Source: Posidoniimonas corsicana
GTDB taxonomy: Bacteria > Planctomycetota > Planctomycetia > Pirellulales > Lacipirellulaceae
Reading direction: 5' to 3'
Assembly: GCF_007859765.1 (NCBI RefSeq)
Contig: NZ_SIHJ01000002.1
Span: 682,001 to 746,000, forward strand
DNA length: 64,000 nucleotides
The notes under the pieces were generated by a model. It saw only the letters and a list, made by a program, of their open reading frames with translations. It did no database searches and was not told the origin of the DNA. Of the stretch, positions 29,424 to 37,637 are shown in pieces. Position 1 is the first letter of the stretch, and each line of letters opens with the position of its first letter. Both the position numbers and the translations under genes were made by a program.

Positions 29424-30200
29424 TTAGAGCAAAACCTCGCCTGTAGCGGGGTCGATCGGCACGCCGCCAGTAAGGGCCGCGAGGGCCTCGACCACGCCGA
29501 TCAGCGTGGCGGGGTTAAGGGCTTCCAGGGCGATCTCGTCGGGCTCGCCCATGTCGAACGTGGCGGTCTCGTCCATCCGCTCGAAGTGCATGATGTCGAG
29601 TCTGGCGTCGGACCGCAGCAGCTCGGCCAACACGGAGCTGTCGAGCTGCTTCTGGAGCTGCTTGGCGAGCTCGGCGCTCTGCGCCATGACCGCTTCGCCC
29701 TCCTCGTAGGTAACCTCCAGCGCGGCGTTGTCCTCGGGCGCCTGGATCAGCACGGACTGGAAGTGGCCGTCGTCGTTGGCGGTCAGGTTCTCCATGACCA
29801 GCCGACCGCCGGCGCCTCCGATGGCGGCTTCGACCTGGGTGAGCGTGGGGCGTTCGCTCTTCTGGAACAGGACGTAGTAGGTCTCGCGCCAGGCGAGCTG
29901 ATCGTCGGTCGGGGTAGGCTCGGCCGGGGCGACGCTGGCGCCGAGCAGCGCGGCGAGCGTCTCCGCCAGCGGGTCGGCGCCGCCCGATGCCGGGCCCGAC
30001 TCGTCCGCAGGCTCTTCTTCGCTGTCCTCGTCATCGGCCGATGACTTCAGGCCGAGCGCCTCGTCGGACCACTCGTCGCCGTAGTCCTCGGACTCGTCGT
30101 CGTCGAAGTTGACCTCCGAGAAGCCGTCCTCTTCGCCGTAGCCCTCATCGTCGGAATAGGGGTCGTCGCCGAAGTCGTCTTCGTCGTAGTCGCTTGGCAT
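29424..30200 (-). CDS. Uncharacterised protein with Asp/Glu-rich N-terminus
   Basis: I do not recognise this 258-residue protein. About residues 1-70 are extremely acidic (MPSDYDEDDFGDDPYSDDEG...). A soluble domain follows from about 95 (DQLAWRETYYVLFQKSERPTLTQVEAAI) with alternating strands and helices to the end (PATLIGVVEALAALTGGVP). The acidic leader may keep it soluble or mimic nucleic acid, but no motif proves this. It shares direction with 30282-30515 and proC. Confidence 0.7.
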   Translation of the reverse strand: MPSDYDEDDFGDDPYSDDEGYGEEDGFSEVNFDDDESEDYGDEWSDEALGLKSSADDEDSEEEPADESGPASGGADPLAETLAALLGASVAPAEPTPTDDQLAWRETYYVLFQKSERPTLTQVEAAIGGAGGRLVMENLTANDDGHFQSVLIQAPEDNAALEVTYEEGEAVMAQSAELAKQLQKQLDSSVLAELLRSDARLDIMHFERMDETATFDMGEPDEIALEALNPATLIGVVEALAALTGGVPIDPATGEVLL

Positions 30201-30281
30201 GATTCGTCCGGGCCCCCTGCTGAAGGCGGCGGAAGGTTAATTGTTGCGTTTAGACTGGGATTGCTGGCTGGCGAGTCGGGC

Positions 30282-30515
30282 TCACCAGTCCTCGTCTTCG
30301 GACATGCCCATGCCGCCCTGCCAGGCCTCGAGCCGTTTGAGCACCTCGCCCTGCTCGGTGGGGTTGGCCCAGATGGTCTCGTCGTGCTCGAGGCGGACCT
30401 CGTAGCAGCCCTCGCGGATGCAGTCCTCCTCGCCGCAGAAGTGGGGCGTCGCCGCCACCCACATGATGCGGTAGAGCGGGATGTTCTTGTCGTCGATGCG
30501 GCACAAGATGGACAT
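30282..30515 (-). CDS. Small uncharacterised protein with paired cysteines
   Basis: This is a 77-residue protein, MSILCRIDDKNIPLYRIMWV..., with CGEEDCIREGC (about 27-37) and an acidic tail SEDEDW. The cysteines could bind a metal or form a disulfide, but they do not fit a standard zinc ribbon. Neighbours on the same strand are the acidic protein downstream and proC upstream. I recognise no family; the compact conserved-looking core argues that it is a real gene. Confidence 0.65.
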   Translation of the reverse strand: MSILCRIDDKNIPLYRIMWVAATPHFCGEEDCIREGCYEVRLEHDETIWANPTEQGEVLKRLEAWQGGMGMSEDEDW

Positions 30516-30566
30516 GGGGAACCTCGGCTGGGGGACCGCCTGGGTTGTGTGGTCGGGTGGGTTTCC

Positions 30567-31394
30567 TTAGCTGGATTCGCCCAGCTCGCGGGAGCGGCTC
30601 TCGGCGGCCGACACGGCCTCGGCGAGCGCGTGGCGGAAGCCGTTGGCCTCGAGCGCCGCCAGGCCGGCGGCCGTGGTGCCCCCGGGGCTGGTGACCTCGT
30701 CCCGCAGCACGGCCGGGTGCTTGCCGGTAGACAGCACCATCTCCGCGGCGCCGGCCACGGTGCGAGCGGCGAGCTGGGAAGCGACCGCACGGGGCAGCCC
30801 GACCCGGACCGCCGCGTCGGTCAGCGCCTCGATGGCAGTATACACGTACGCGGGTCCCGACCCGGAGAGCCCGGTCACCGCATCCAGCTGGTACTCGGGC
30901 ACGGCGTAGCCTTCACCCACCGCCGAGACGAGCAGCTCCACCAGCTTGGCGTCGTCCTTGGTGGCGTGCTCGCCGAGGCTGAACGCGGCGGCACCCTTGC
31001 CGATCAGGCAGGGCGTGTTGGGCATCACGCGGACCACGCGCGTGCCGCGTTTGAACGGCTTGGCGAGCTGCTCGAGCGTCACCCCGGCCGCGATCGAGAC
31101 CACAAGCGTCTGCGGCCTGACAGAGCCGCGGATATCCGCCAGCGCGGCGGCCATGACCTGTGGCTTCACCCCCAGGATCAGCAGGTCCGCCTGCTCAGCG
31201 ACTTCGCTGTTGGAGGTGGTCGTCCGGATGCCGGGGATCCGTTGGCGGAGCTGCGCAAGGGTGTCCTCGGTGCGGGCGCTGGCCAGCAGCTGCTCCTCAC
31301 TCGCCACGCCGGACCTTACAGCCCCCTCCGCCAGGGCGGTGGCCATCTTGCCGGCGCCAACGATTCCAATTGTTCCTGAGATGATTCCTGACAC
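30567..31394 (-). CDS. proC: Pyrroline-5-carboxylate reductase
   Basis: The start is chosen as the GTG at 31394, which has AAGGG upstream and gives 275 residues; a TTG six codons upstream is also possible. The NAD(P)-binding loop is GIVGAGKMATALAEG. The conserved C-terminal motif is VTSPGGTTAAGLAALE, and TGLSGSGPAYVYTAIEAL is also diagnostic. ProC reduces 1-pyrroline-5-carboxylate to L-proline with NAD(P)H, the last step of proline synthesis. proA and proB are not in the window. The gene lies 51 bp upstream of the small cysteine protein. Confidence 0.95.
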   Translation of the reverse strand: MSGIISGTIGIVGAGKMATALAEGAVRSGVASEEQLLASARTEDTLAQLRQRIPGIRTTTSNSEVAEQADLLILGVKPQVMAAALADIRGSVRPQTLVVSIAAGVTLEQLAKPFKRGTRVVRVMPNTPCLIGKGAAAFSLGEHATKDDAKLVELLVSAVGEGYAVPEYQLDAVTGLSGSGPAYVYTAIEALTDAAVRVGLPRAVASQLAARTVAGAAEMVLSTGKHPAVLRDEVTSPGGTTAAGLAALEANGFRHALAEAVSAAESRSRELGESS

Positions 31395-31565
31395 GCAAAC
31401 CCTTACTACCAAAGCTTTTTATGCTAATCCGGCCATTCTACGCTACTAGCCCGCATTCGCACAATCGCGGGCTCCTCGGGCGCGAGGCCAACTGCCATAG
31501 ACCCGGCCGGTGGGTTCTGGCAAACTCCGCCGCGCATTTTCGCATTGCAGGGAGAACCCCCGACC

Positions 31566-32069
31566 ATGTGTCACCCAAGCATTACGGCGGCCAGCCGGGC
31601 CGCGTTCGTATTATCCATCGCCCTGATGGGTGCGCCCGAAGCGTCCGCTCAGGAAGCGGCGCCGCCACAGACGGCCGCGCCAACGGCCGGCCTGCCCACC
31701 GCCACCGAAGCCGAACAGGAGTCTGGCGGCTGGCTGATGTCGTCCCCGCTGGTGGATGTCGGCTGGCCCAAGATCTCGATGCCCAAGGTCAACTGGAAGC
31801 CGTTCGGCGGGGCCGAGGCCGACGGGCCCCCGAAGCCGGGCCCGCTGACGCGCATGACCCAGGCCACGCAGGGCGCGTTCCAGCGCGGCCGCACCGCCTG
31901 GAACAACACGATCGACAAGATGAAGGTCGGACCGTTCCGCTCCAGCAAGCCCGCAGAAGCCGGCGAAGAACCGAGCTTCTTCGCCAAGATGTTCGGCGGC
32001 GGCGAGGAGCCCCAACGCGCCGAGACGGTCGCCGAGTTTATCGGCCAGGACCGCCCGACAATGCGATAA
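31566..32069 (+). CDS. Small secreted protein of unknown function
   Basis: The 167-residue protein has a signal peptide (MCHPSITAASRAAFVLSIAL then MGAPEASAQ). A Pro/Ala/Thr-rich stretch follows, then a region with GWPKISMPKVNWKPFGG and MTQATQGAFQRGRTAWNNTIDKMKVGPF. This resembles short planctomycete secreted proteins but I cannot name a family. It converges with trpD, with 34 bp between the stops. Confidence 0.65.
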   Translation: MCHPSITAASRAAFVLSIALMGAPEASAQEAAPPQTAAPTAGLPTATEAEQESGGWLMSSPLVDVGWPKISMPKVNWKPFGGAEADGPPKPGPLTRMTQATQGAFQRGRTAWNNTIDKMKVGPFRSSKPAEAGEEPSFFAKMFGGGEEPQRAETVAEFIGQDRPTMR

Positions 32070-32103
32070 CCGATCGCAACGCAGCGGAAAGTCCGCGATC
32101 GCC

Positions 32104-33129
32104 CTAGCCGCGGTGCGAGAGCTCGCCCAGCTTGGCGAGCAGCTCCTTCGCCGCGCCCGAGTCGATCGCCTCGGCCGCCCGCTGGGCGGCCTCCTGTGGG
32201 GCCGCGGACTTGCCGGCCACCATCAATGCGGCGGCGGCGTTCAGCACGACGATGCCCCGCGCGGCGCCGGGCCGCCCGTCCAGCACGCCACGGATCCGCT
32301 CGGCGCTCTCCGCCGGGGTCGCGATCAGCAGCTCCTCAAGCGGGCCGTTCGGCACGCCGAAGTCGGCCGGCGACCAGGTGAACTCCTCGAGCCCGTCGGG
32401 CGTGACGCGGGTGACGTCGGTCGTGTCGGTGACGCTGACATCGCCCAGGCCGTCCCGGCCGGCCACGACCAGCGTCTGCTTCGTGCCGAGCTTCTGGATG
32501 GCGCCGGCCAGCAGCGGCCGCAGGTGCGGCAGGCCGGCGCCCAGCAGCTGGTGCTCGGCGCCCGCCGGGTTGGCCAGCGGGCCCAGCACGTTGAAGATGG
32601 TGCGGATGCCCAGCTTCTTGCGGACCGCGCCCACGTGCTTCATGGCCGGGTGCATCAGCGGGGCGAAGCAGAAGCAGATGCCCAGCTCGTCCAGGCAGCG
32701 CTCGACCTGGTCGACCGAGGCCTCGATGTTGACGCCCAGCTCGGCCAGCACGTCGGCCGACCCGCTGCGGCTGGTGATGCTGCGGTTGCCGTGCTTGGCG
32801 ACCGGCGCGCCGGCCGCGGCGGCCACGATCGCCGCGGTGGTGCTGACGTTGAACGTCTGCGACCCGCCGCCGCCGGTTCCGCAGGTGTCCACCAACCCGG
32901 TACGCGAGGTCTGGATGGGCCGCATGTGGCGGCGCATCGCCGCAGCGGCGCCGGCCACCTCGTCGACGGTCTCGCCCTTGTTCGCTAGCGCGGTCAGCAG
33001 CAGGCCGATCTGCTCCTCGCTGCAGCCGCCCTGCATGATGTGGTCGATGGCGTCGGCCATCTGCTGCATGGTGAGGTCGCCCCCGGCGGAGACCGTTCCC
33101 AGCGTGTCGAGGAAGTCAGCAGAGGGCAT
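32104..33129 (-). CDS. trpD: Anthranilate phosphoribosyltransferase
   Basis: From the ATG at 33129 (MPSADFLDTL) the product is 341 residues, the family length. The PRPP-binding motif is VDTCGTGGGGSQTFNVST (glycine loop at 84-90). KHGNRSITSRSGSADVLAELG (Lys112-Ser117 region) and FCFAPLMHPAMKHVGAVRKKLG, FNVLGPLANPA are all diagnostic. The enzyme joins anthranilate to PRPP in tryptophan synthesis. No other trp gene is adjacent. It is divergent from the nucleoside hydrolase gene across 140 bp. Confidence 0.96.
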   Translation of the reverse strand: MPSADFLDTLGTVSAGGDLTMQQMADAIDHIMQGGCSEEQIGLLLTALANKGETVDEVAGAAAAMRRHMRPIQTSRTGLVDTCGTGGGGSQTFNVSTTAAIVAAAAGAPVAKHGNRSITSRSGSADVLAELGVNIEASVDQVERCLDELGICFCFAPLMHPAMKHVGAVRKKLGIRTIFNVLGPLANPAGAEHQLLGAGLPHLRPLLAGAIQKLGTKQTLVVAGRDGLGDVSVTDTTDVTRVTPDGLEEFTWSPADFGVPNGPLEELLIATPAESAERIRGVLDGRPGAARGIVVLNAAAALMVAGKSAAPQEAAQRAAEAIDSGAAKELLAKLGELSHRG

Positions 33130-33269
33130 GGCGAGCGGCCGCGACGAGTTTCTGGATTGCCTGACGCCGGGCTTTCCACCATAAAGAGGGTAGCGGCGCC
33201 AGCGGATGTTGGTTGCAGCGCCCCCGATCGTACCGCTCCGGCACGCGTCTCCCAACCCCTCTCGCATCC

Positions 33270-34199
33270 ATGCCGCGCAAAGTCATCCTTGACATGGACC
33301 CCGGCGTCGACGACGCGATCGCGCTGTGCGTCGCGTTGGCCGAACCCCAGATCGAGCTGCTGGCGGTCACCGCCACGGGGGGCAATGTCGCCCCCAAGCA
33401 GGCGACGCGCAACGTGCAGACCATCATCGAGCAGGTCGACCCGCCCCGCTGGCCGCGCATCGGCGCCGCGTCCGCGGACCAGCTCCTGCGGACCGACGCC
33501 CGCCACCTGATGGGCGTGGACGGGCTCTGCGGGGTCGACTTCCCGGTCGCCGAGCTGCACAACCGGCACCCCAGCATCAAGGTGCTGTCGGACGAGATCC
33601 GCGGCGCAGCGGGCGAGGTGACGGTGGTCGCCACCGGGCCGCTGAGCAACATCGCCACGCTGCTCAAGGCCGAGCCCGACCTGGCCACCGAGATCGGGCA
33701 CCTGATCATCCTCGGCGGCACGCACTCCGGGCCGGGCAACATCACGCCGGCCGCCGAGTTCAACATCTACTGCGACGCCGAGTCCGCGCGGCAGGTCTTC
33801 CAGTCGCCGGTCACCAAAACACTGATCCCGGTAGACGTGAGCAGCGAGGTGATGCTGGAGCTGGACGTGCTGGAGCGGCTGAAGCAGAGCGAGTCGCGCA
33901 CCGCGCGGTTCCTCGCCAAGATCCTGCCAAACGCGTTCCGCATGCAGCGTCAGGTGCTCGGCCTCGAGGCGCTGGCCGTGCACGACGTGGTGGCGGTCAC
34001 GGCCGCGGTGCGGCCGGACCTGTTCACCACCGAGCCGCTCCACGGCGACGTCGAGACCGCCGGCGAGCTGACCCACGGCGCCACGGTGTTCGACCGACGC
34101 AACGTCACCAGCGCCCGCCCCAACATGGACGTTGCGGTCGAGCTGCAGGTCGATGGCGTGCTGCAGTACATCCTGGGTAGACTAAAAGCGGCCCCCTGA
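33270..34199 (+). CDS. Inosine-uridine-type nucleoside hydrolase
   Basis: The 309-residue protein begins MPRKVILDMDPGVDDAIAL. DMDPGVDDA (8-16) is the Ca2+-binding and catalytic motif, with Asp10 as likely base and Asp14/Asp15 as metal ligands. VVATGPLSNIATLL and ILGGTHSGPGNITPAAEFNIYCDAESA are the second conserved block. It cleaves the N-glycosidic bond of ribonucleosides, releasing base and ribose for salvage; which nucleosides cannot be told. The start at 33270 has no strong ribosome-binding site. Confidence 0.92.
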   Translation: MPRKVILDMDPGVDDAIALCVALAEPQIELLAVTATGGNVAPKQATRNVQTIIEQVDPPRWPRIGAASADQLLRTDARHLMGVDGLCGVDFPVAELHNRHPSIKVLSDEIRGAAGEVTVVATGPLSNIATLLKAEPDLATEIGHLIILGGTHSGPGNITPAAEFNIYCDAESARQVFQSPVTKTLIPVDVSSEVMLELDVLERLKQSESRTARFLAKILPNAFRMQRQVLGLEALAVHDVVAVTAAVRPDLFTTEPLHGDVETAGELTHGATVFDRRNVTSARPNMDVAVELQVDGVLQYILGRLKAAP

Positions 34200-34258
34200 C
34201 GACGGAGCGCGACCAGGCGGGCCGTCGCGCAGTCCACCGCACCCCAGGGCACACGCTC

Positions 34259-34807
34259 ATGCCGATCCGCTTCCAGTGCAGCCAGTGCGGCGCCGGCTTC
34301 AAGGCGGGCGACGCGCAGGGCGGCCTCGAGCTGCCCTGTCCCAAGTGCGGCGCCAACATCCAGGTGCCGCCGCCCGGCGCGCCGATGCCCGAGGCGCGGC
34401 TCGCCCCGCTCGACGACCCCCTCGACGAGACCCAGTCTTCCGGGTTCGGCGACACCCAGGTTAACCCGTTTGTCCGCGCCGCGCAGCCGGCGGCCGAGCC
34501 CGACGCCGAAGAGGCCCCGCCGGACCTCTCGGCGCCCCCTCCCCCGCCGCCGCCCGCGGCGACGCGTTCCAACGCGTTCGAGTCGCCGCGTGCGCCGATC
34601 GAGCGTCCCCGCGACGTCACCCTCGGCGGCGACGTGCGGGTAGTCGACATCAAGGTGCCGTTCTGGTCGATCGCGCGGCTGCTGTTCCAGATCTGGCTGA
34701 TCCTGCTGGTGCTGAGCTTCGCCGCCTGGGCGCTGATGGCGGCCGTGCTGGCGGTGGTCGCGTTGGTGTTCGGCGGCGGGGCGTTCCGTATCGATGGAGG
34801 ACCGTAG
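34259..34807 (+). CDS. Zinc-ribbon protein with C-terminal membrane segment
   Basis: The 182-residue protein begins with a four-cysteine zinc ribbon (FQCSQCGAGF ... LPCPKCGANI, cysteines at about 7, 10, 29 and 32). A long Pro/Ala-rich linker with VNPFV and NAFESP follows (about 35-125). The C-terminus is a strongly hydrophobic segment (IARLLFQIWLILLVLSFAAWALMAAVLAVVALVF, about 140-172), probably one or two membrane passes. The function is unknown. It stands between the nucleoside hydrolase and the SUI1-like gene on the same strand. Confidence 0.75.
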   Translation: MPIRFQCSQCGAGFKAGDAQGGLELPCPKCGANIQVPPPGAPMPEARLAPLDDPLDETQSSGFGDTQVNPFVRAAQPAAEPDAEEAPPDLSAPPPPPPPAATRSNAFESPRAPIERPRDVTLGGDVRVVDIKVPFWSIARLLFQIWLILLVLSFAAWALMAAVLAVVALVFGGGAFRIDGGP

Positions 34808-34843
34808 TCGGTCGCCGCCCTCTGAACCAACCTGCTGCCCACT

Positions 34844-35203
34844 ATGCCCGGACTCTTTGACGGAACGCCGCTCGAGCGGCCGGTGCTGTGCGACCGCTGC
34901 GGCCGCGAGCAGAGCCATTGTGACTGCCCGCCCGAGCCCGCGGGGGCGGCGCCGGTAGTTCCGCCCGGCGAGCAGGACCTCCGGGTCCGCCGCGAGCGGC
35001 GACGCGGAAAGTGGTCAACCGTGGTCAGCGGCCTGAGGGCGGATCCACCGCAGCTGAAGGAGTTGCTGAGCGGGCTGCGCACCCACCTGGGCGCGGGCGG
35101 TGGCGTCAGCGACGGCGAGCTGGTGCTGCAGGGCGACCACCGCGATGCGGTCATCGAGCGGCTGCGCTCGCTGGGCTACCGCGTGAAGGCGTCCGGCGGC
35201 TGA
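34844..35203 (+). CDS. SUI1/eIF1-like translation factor (YciH family)
   Basis: The 119-residue protein has a short cysteine-containing N-terminus (LCDRCGREQSHCDCPPEP) that could bind zinc. The SUI1 fold follows: RRERRRGKWSTVVSGL, LKELLSGLRTHLGAGGGVSD, then ELVLQGDHRDAVIERLRSLG and the final VKASGG. The pattern 'GxGGxxxxxxxxxQGDHR' is the YciH/SUI1 signature. Bacterial YciH can act in initiation fidelity or stress-related translation control. It is a stand-alone gene here. Confidence 0.88.
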   Translation: MPGLFDGTPLERPVLCDRCGREQSHCDCPPEPAGAAPVVPPGEQDLRVRRERRRGKWSTVVSGLRADPPQLKELLSGLRTHLGAGGGVSDGELVLQGDHRDAVIERLRSLGYRVKASGG

Positions 35204-35426
35204 GCCGGCCCGGCGTTGCTAGCGTCCGCCCGACCAGATTGCCCGTGTCCGGCCGCTGCTGACAAACCCGCGTCGATACGCGACAATCGGGTCTTCCCAC
35301 CCTTGCGGCCTGCCCCCGCCGCCACGCTTGATGCTCGACATCGAAGACTTGTGGCCAACGCCGGCTGAGCCGCCAGCGACACCTCCCCTTTTTGATTCAG
35401 GCGCGCCATGAACCTCCCTCTGCGAA

Positions 35427-37604
35427 ATGCCCCGACTCAAGAAGATTGTTCGTCTGAACCTCTCCGCCAAGATCGTGGTCGGCCTGGTGGCCGGCGTGCT
35501 GTGTGGGCTGTTCTTCGGTGAGGGCTGCGCCTGGTTGGGTCTGATCGGGCGGGTCTACATCGGCCTGCTGCAGATGGCGATCCTGCCGTACATGGTGGCG
35601 TCGCTGATCGGCGGCATCGGCTCGCTCGACGCGGCGAAGGCGAAGCGTCTGGCGGTGACGGCCGGCGTGGTGCTGCTGGCGTCCTGGCTGCTGGCGCTAT
35701 TTTTTGTGTTCCTCACGCCGCTGGCGTTCCCGGGGATCGAGGCCGGGACCTTCTTCAGCCCCAGCCTGACCAACGTCAAGGAGTTCGACTTCGTCGGGCT
35801 GTACATCCCGGTCAACCCATTCCGCGCGATGGCACAAACAGTGGTGCCCGCGGTGGCGGTGTTCAGCGTCGTGACCGGGGTGGCGTTGATCTCGGTCGAG
35901 CGCGACCGCAAACGCGGCCTGCTGGACATGCTGGACGTGCTGACCACCACGCTGACCAAGGTCGCGGTGATGGTGATCCGGCTGGCGCCATACGGCCTGT
36001 TCGCCATCGCCGCCAGCGCCGCCGGCACGATGACCGTGCAGGAGTTCGGGCGGCTGCAGGTGTTCATGGGCAGCTTCGTGCTGATGACGCTGGTGCTGAC
36101 GTTCGTCGTGATGCCGGCCATCGTGACTGTGCTGACCCCGCTGCGGTACGGCGAGGTGCTGCGGGCGGCGCGGGCGGCTCTGATTACCGGCTTCGCGACC
36201 GGCAACCTGTTCGTCGTGCTGCCGCTGCTGGTCGAGCAGGGCAAGCTGCTGTTCCAGGAGCGCGGGATGCGGACCGCCGACACCGACAACTTCATCGAGG
36301 TGCTGATCCCGATCTCGTTCAACTTCCCCAACCTAGGCAAGCTGCTGACGCTGTCGTTTGTGCTGTTCGCCGGCTGGTACACCGGCAACGACGTCGCGGC
36401 CTCGGACTACCCGATGTTCTCGGTGATGGGCATCCTCTCGCTGTTCGGCGGCGTGGACCTGGCGTTGCCGTTCCTGCTCGACCAGATGCGGATCCCGTCA
36501 GACATGTACCAGCTGTACGTCGTGACCGGCGTGGTGAACGGCTGGTTCGCCACGCTGCTGGCGGTGATGAACCTGTTCACGTTCACGCTGATCGCCACCT
36601 GCGCCGCCACCGGAAACCTGCGGTTCAGCCTGCGGCGGGGCATGGTCTCGCTCGCGGCCGTGTGCGGCGTGCTGCTGGTCACGGTGCCGCTGGCGCGGCT
36701 CGGCTTCGGCAGGCTGATCGGCGACGCCGACCTGGCCCAGCAGACGCTCACTAACATGCGGATCTCCTCTGGCGTTACCGCTGCGGTGCTGAGCGAACGC
36801 CCACAGACGTCCGAGGACACTGCCCCGGCCGGCCCGACCCCGCCGCGGCTAGCGCGGGTGCTCGAAACGGGCGTGATCCGCGTCGGGCACCACCCCAACA
36901 TGGCGCCGTTCTCGTTCTTCAATCAGGACGAGCAGCTCGTCGGGCTCGACGTGGCGTTGATGCACGCGTTGGCCGAAGAGCTGGGCGTCGGCTTGGAGTT
37001 TGTGCCCTGGGCGTACGGCACCCGCAGCCAGCAGCTGCAGCAGGGCGAGATCGACGTGGCGATCGGCGGGCTGCTGCTCAATGCCAAGCGGCTCGCGACC
37101 GGCTCGTTCACGCTTCCCTACATGACCGCCACCGCCTCGGTGGTGGTGGAGGATCACCGGCGGGACGAGTTCGAGACCTGGGAAGGCATCGCCAACGCCC
37201 AGCCAGCTCGCTTGGCGATCCTCGGCCGGCGGGTCGCCGAGAGCGTGCGTGGCAGGCTGCCGGGCGCCGAGCTCACGGTGGTCGAGTCGCCGCGCGATTT
37301 CTTCGAGGACCAGGATGGCGCGTTCGACGGCATCGTGATGAGCGCCGAGGGGGGCTACGCCCACACGATCCTGTACCCAAGATTCGACGTCGCGATCCCC
37401 ACGCCCCAGGTGCGGGGCCAGCTCGCCTGGGCCATCCCCCGGGGCGACGCCGAGTGGGGCGAGTTCCTCAACAGCTGGATCCGCCTCAAGCAGGCCGACG
37501 GCACCATCCAGCAGCTCTACGACAAGTGGATCCTCGGCAAGGGCGCCCGCGAGACCGGCCCCCGCTGGTGCATCGCCCGGGACGTGCTGCACTGGGTCGA
37601 CTGA
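35427..37604 (+). CDS. Dicarboxylate/amino-acid:cation symporter fused to a periplasmic substrate-binding domain
   Basis: The 725-residue protein has two parts. Residues about 1-440 are a sodium/proton:dicarboxylate symporter of the DctA/GltP family with eight or more hydrophobic segments (YIGLLQMAILPYMVASLIGG, FMGSFVLMTLVLTFVVM and others) and the conserved re-entrant-type stretch ALITGFATGNLFVVLPLL. Residues about 474-715 are a family-3 extracellular solute-binding domain (VLETGVIRVGHHPNMAPFSF, QLVGLDVALMHALAEELG). The second part is usually a separate protein of ABC or TRAP systems. The fusion suggests the binding domain delivers an amino acid or dicarboxylate directly to the symporter. 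A nearby ATG (35408) is out of frame. Confidence 0.88.
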   Translation: MPRLKKIVRLNLSAKIVVGLVAGVLCGLFFGEGCAWLGLIGRVYIGLLQMAILPYMVASLIGGIGSLDAAKAKRLAVTAGVVLLASWLLALFFVFLTPLAFPGIEAGTFFSPSLTNVKEFDFVGLYIPVNPFRAMAQTVVPAVAVFSVVTGVALISVERDRKRGLLDMLDVLTTTLTKVAVMVIRLAPYGLFAIAASAAGTMTVQEFGRLQVFMGSFVLMTLVLTFVVMPAIVTVLTPLRYGEVLRAARAALITGFATGNLFVVLPLLVEQGKLLFQERGMRTADTDNFIEVLIPISFNFPNLGKLLTLSFVLFAGWYTGNDVAASDYPMFSVMGILSLFGGVDLALPFLLDQMRIPSDMYQLYVVTGVVNGWFATLLAVMNLFTFTLIATCAATGNLRFSLRRGMVSLAAVCGVLLVTVPLARLGFGRLIGDADLAQQTLTNMRISSGVTAAVLSERPQTSEDTAPAGPTPPRLARVLETGVIRVGHHPNMAPFSFFNQDEQLVGLDVALMHALAEELGVGLEFVPWAYGTRSQQLQQGEIDVAIGGLLLNAKRLATGSFTLPYMTATASVVVEDHRRDEFETWEGIANAQPARLAILGRRVAESVRGRLPGAELTVVESPRDFFEDQDGAFDGIVMSAEGGYAHTILYPRFDVAIPTPQVRGQLAWAIPRGDAEWGEFLNSWIRLKQADGTIQQLYDKWILGKGARETGPRWCIARDVLHWVD

Positions 37605-37637
37605 CCTGCGCAGCAGACCCGCCAAGGGTCGATTGAG

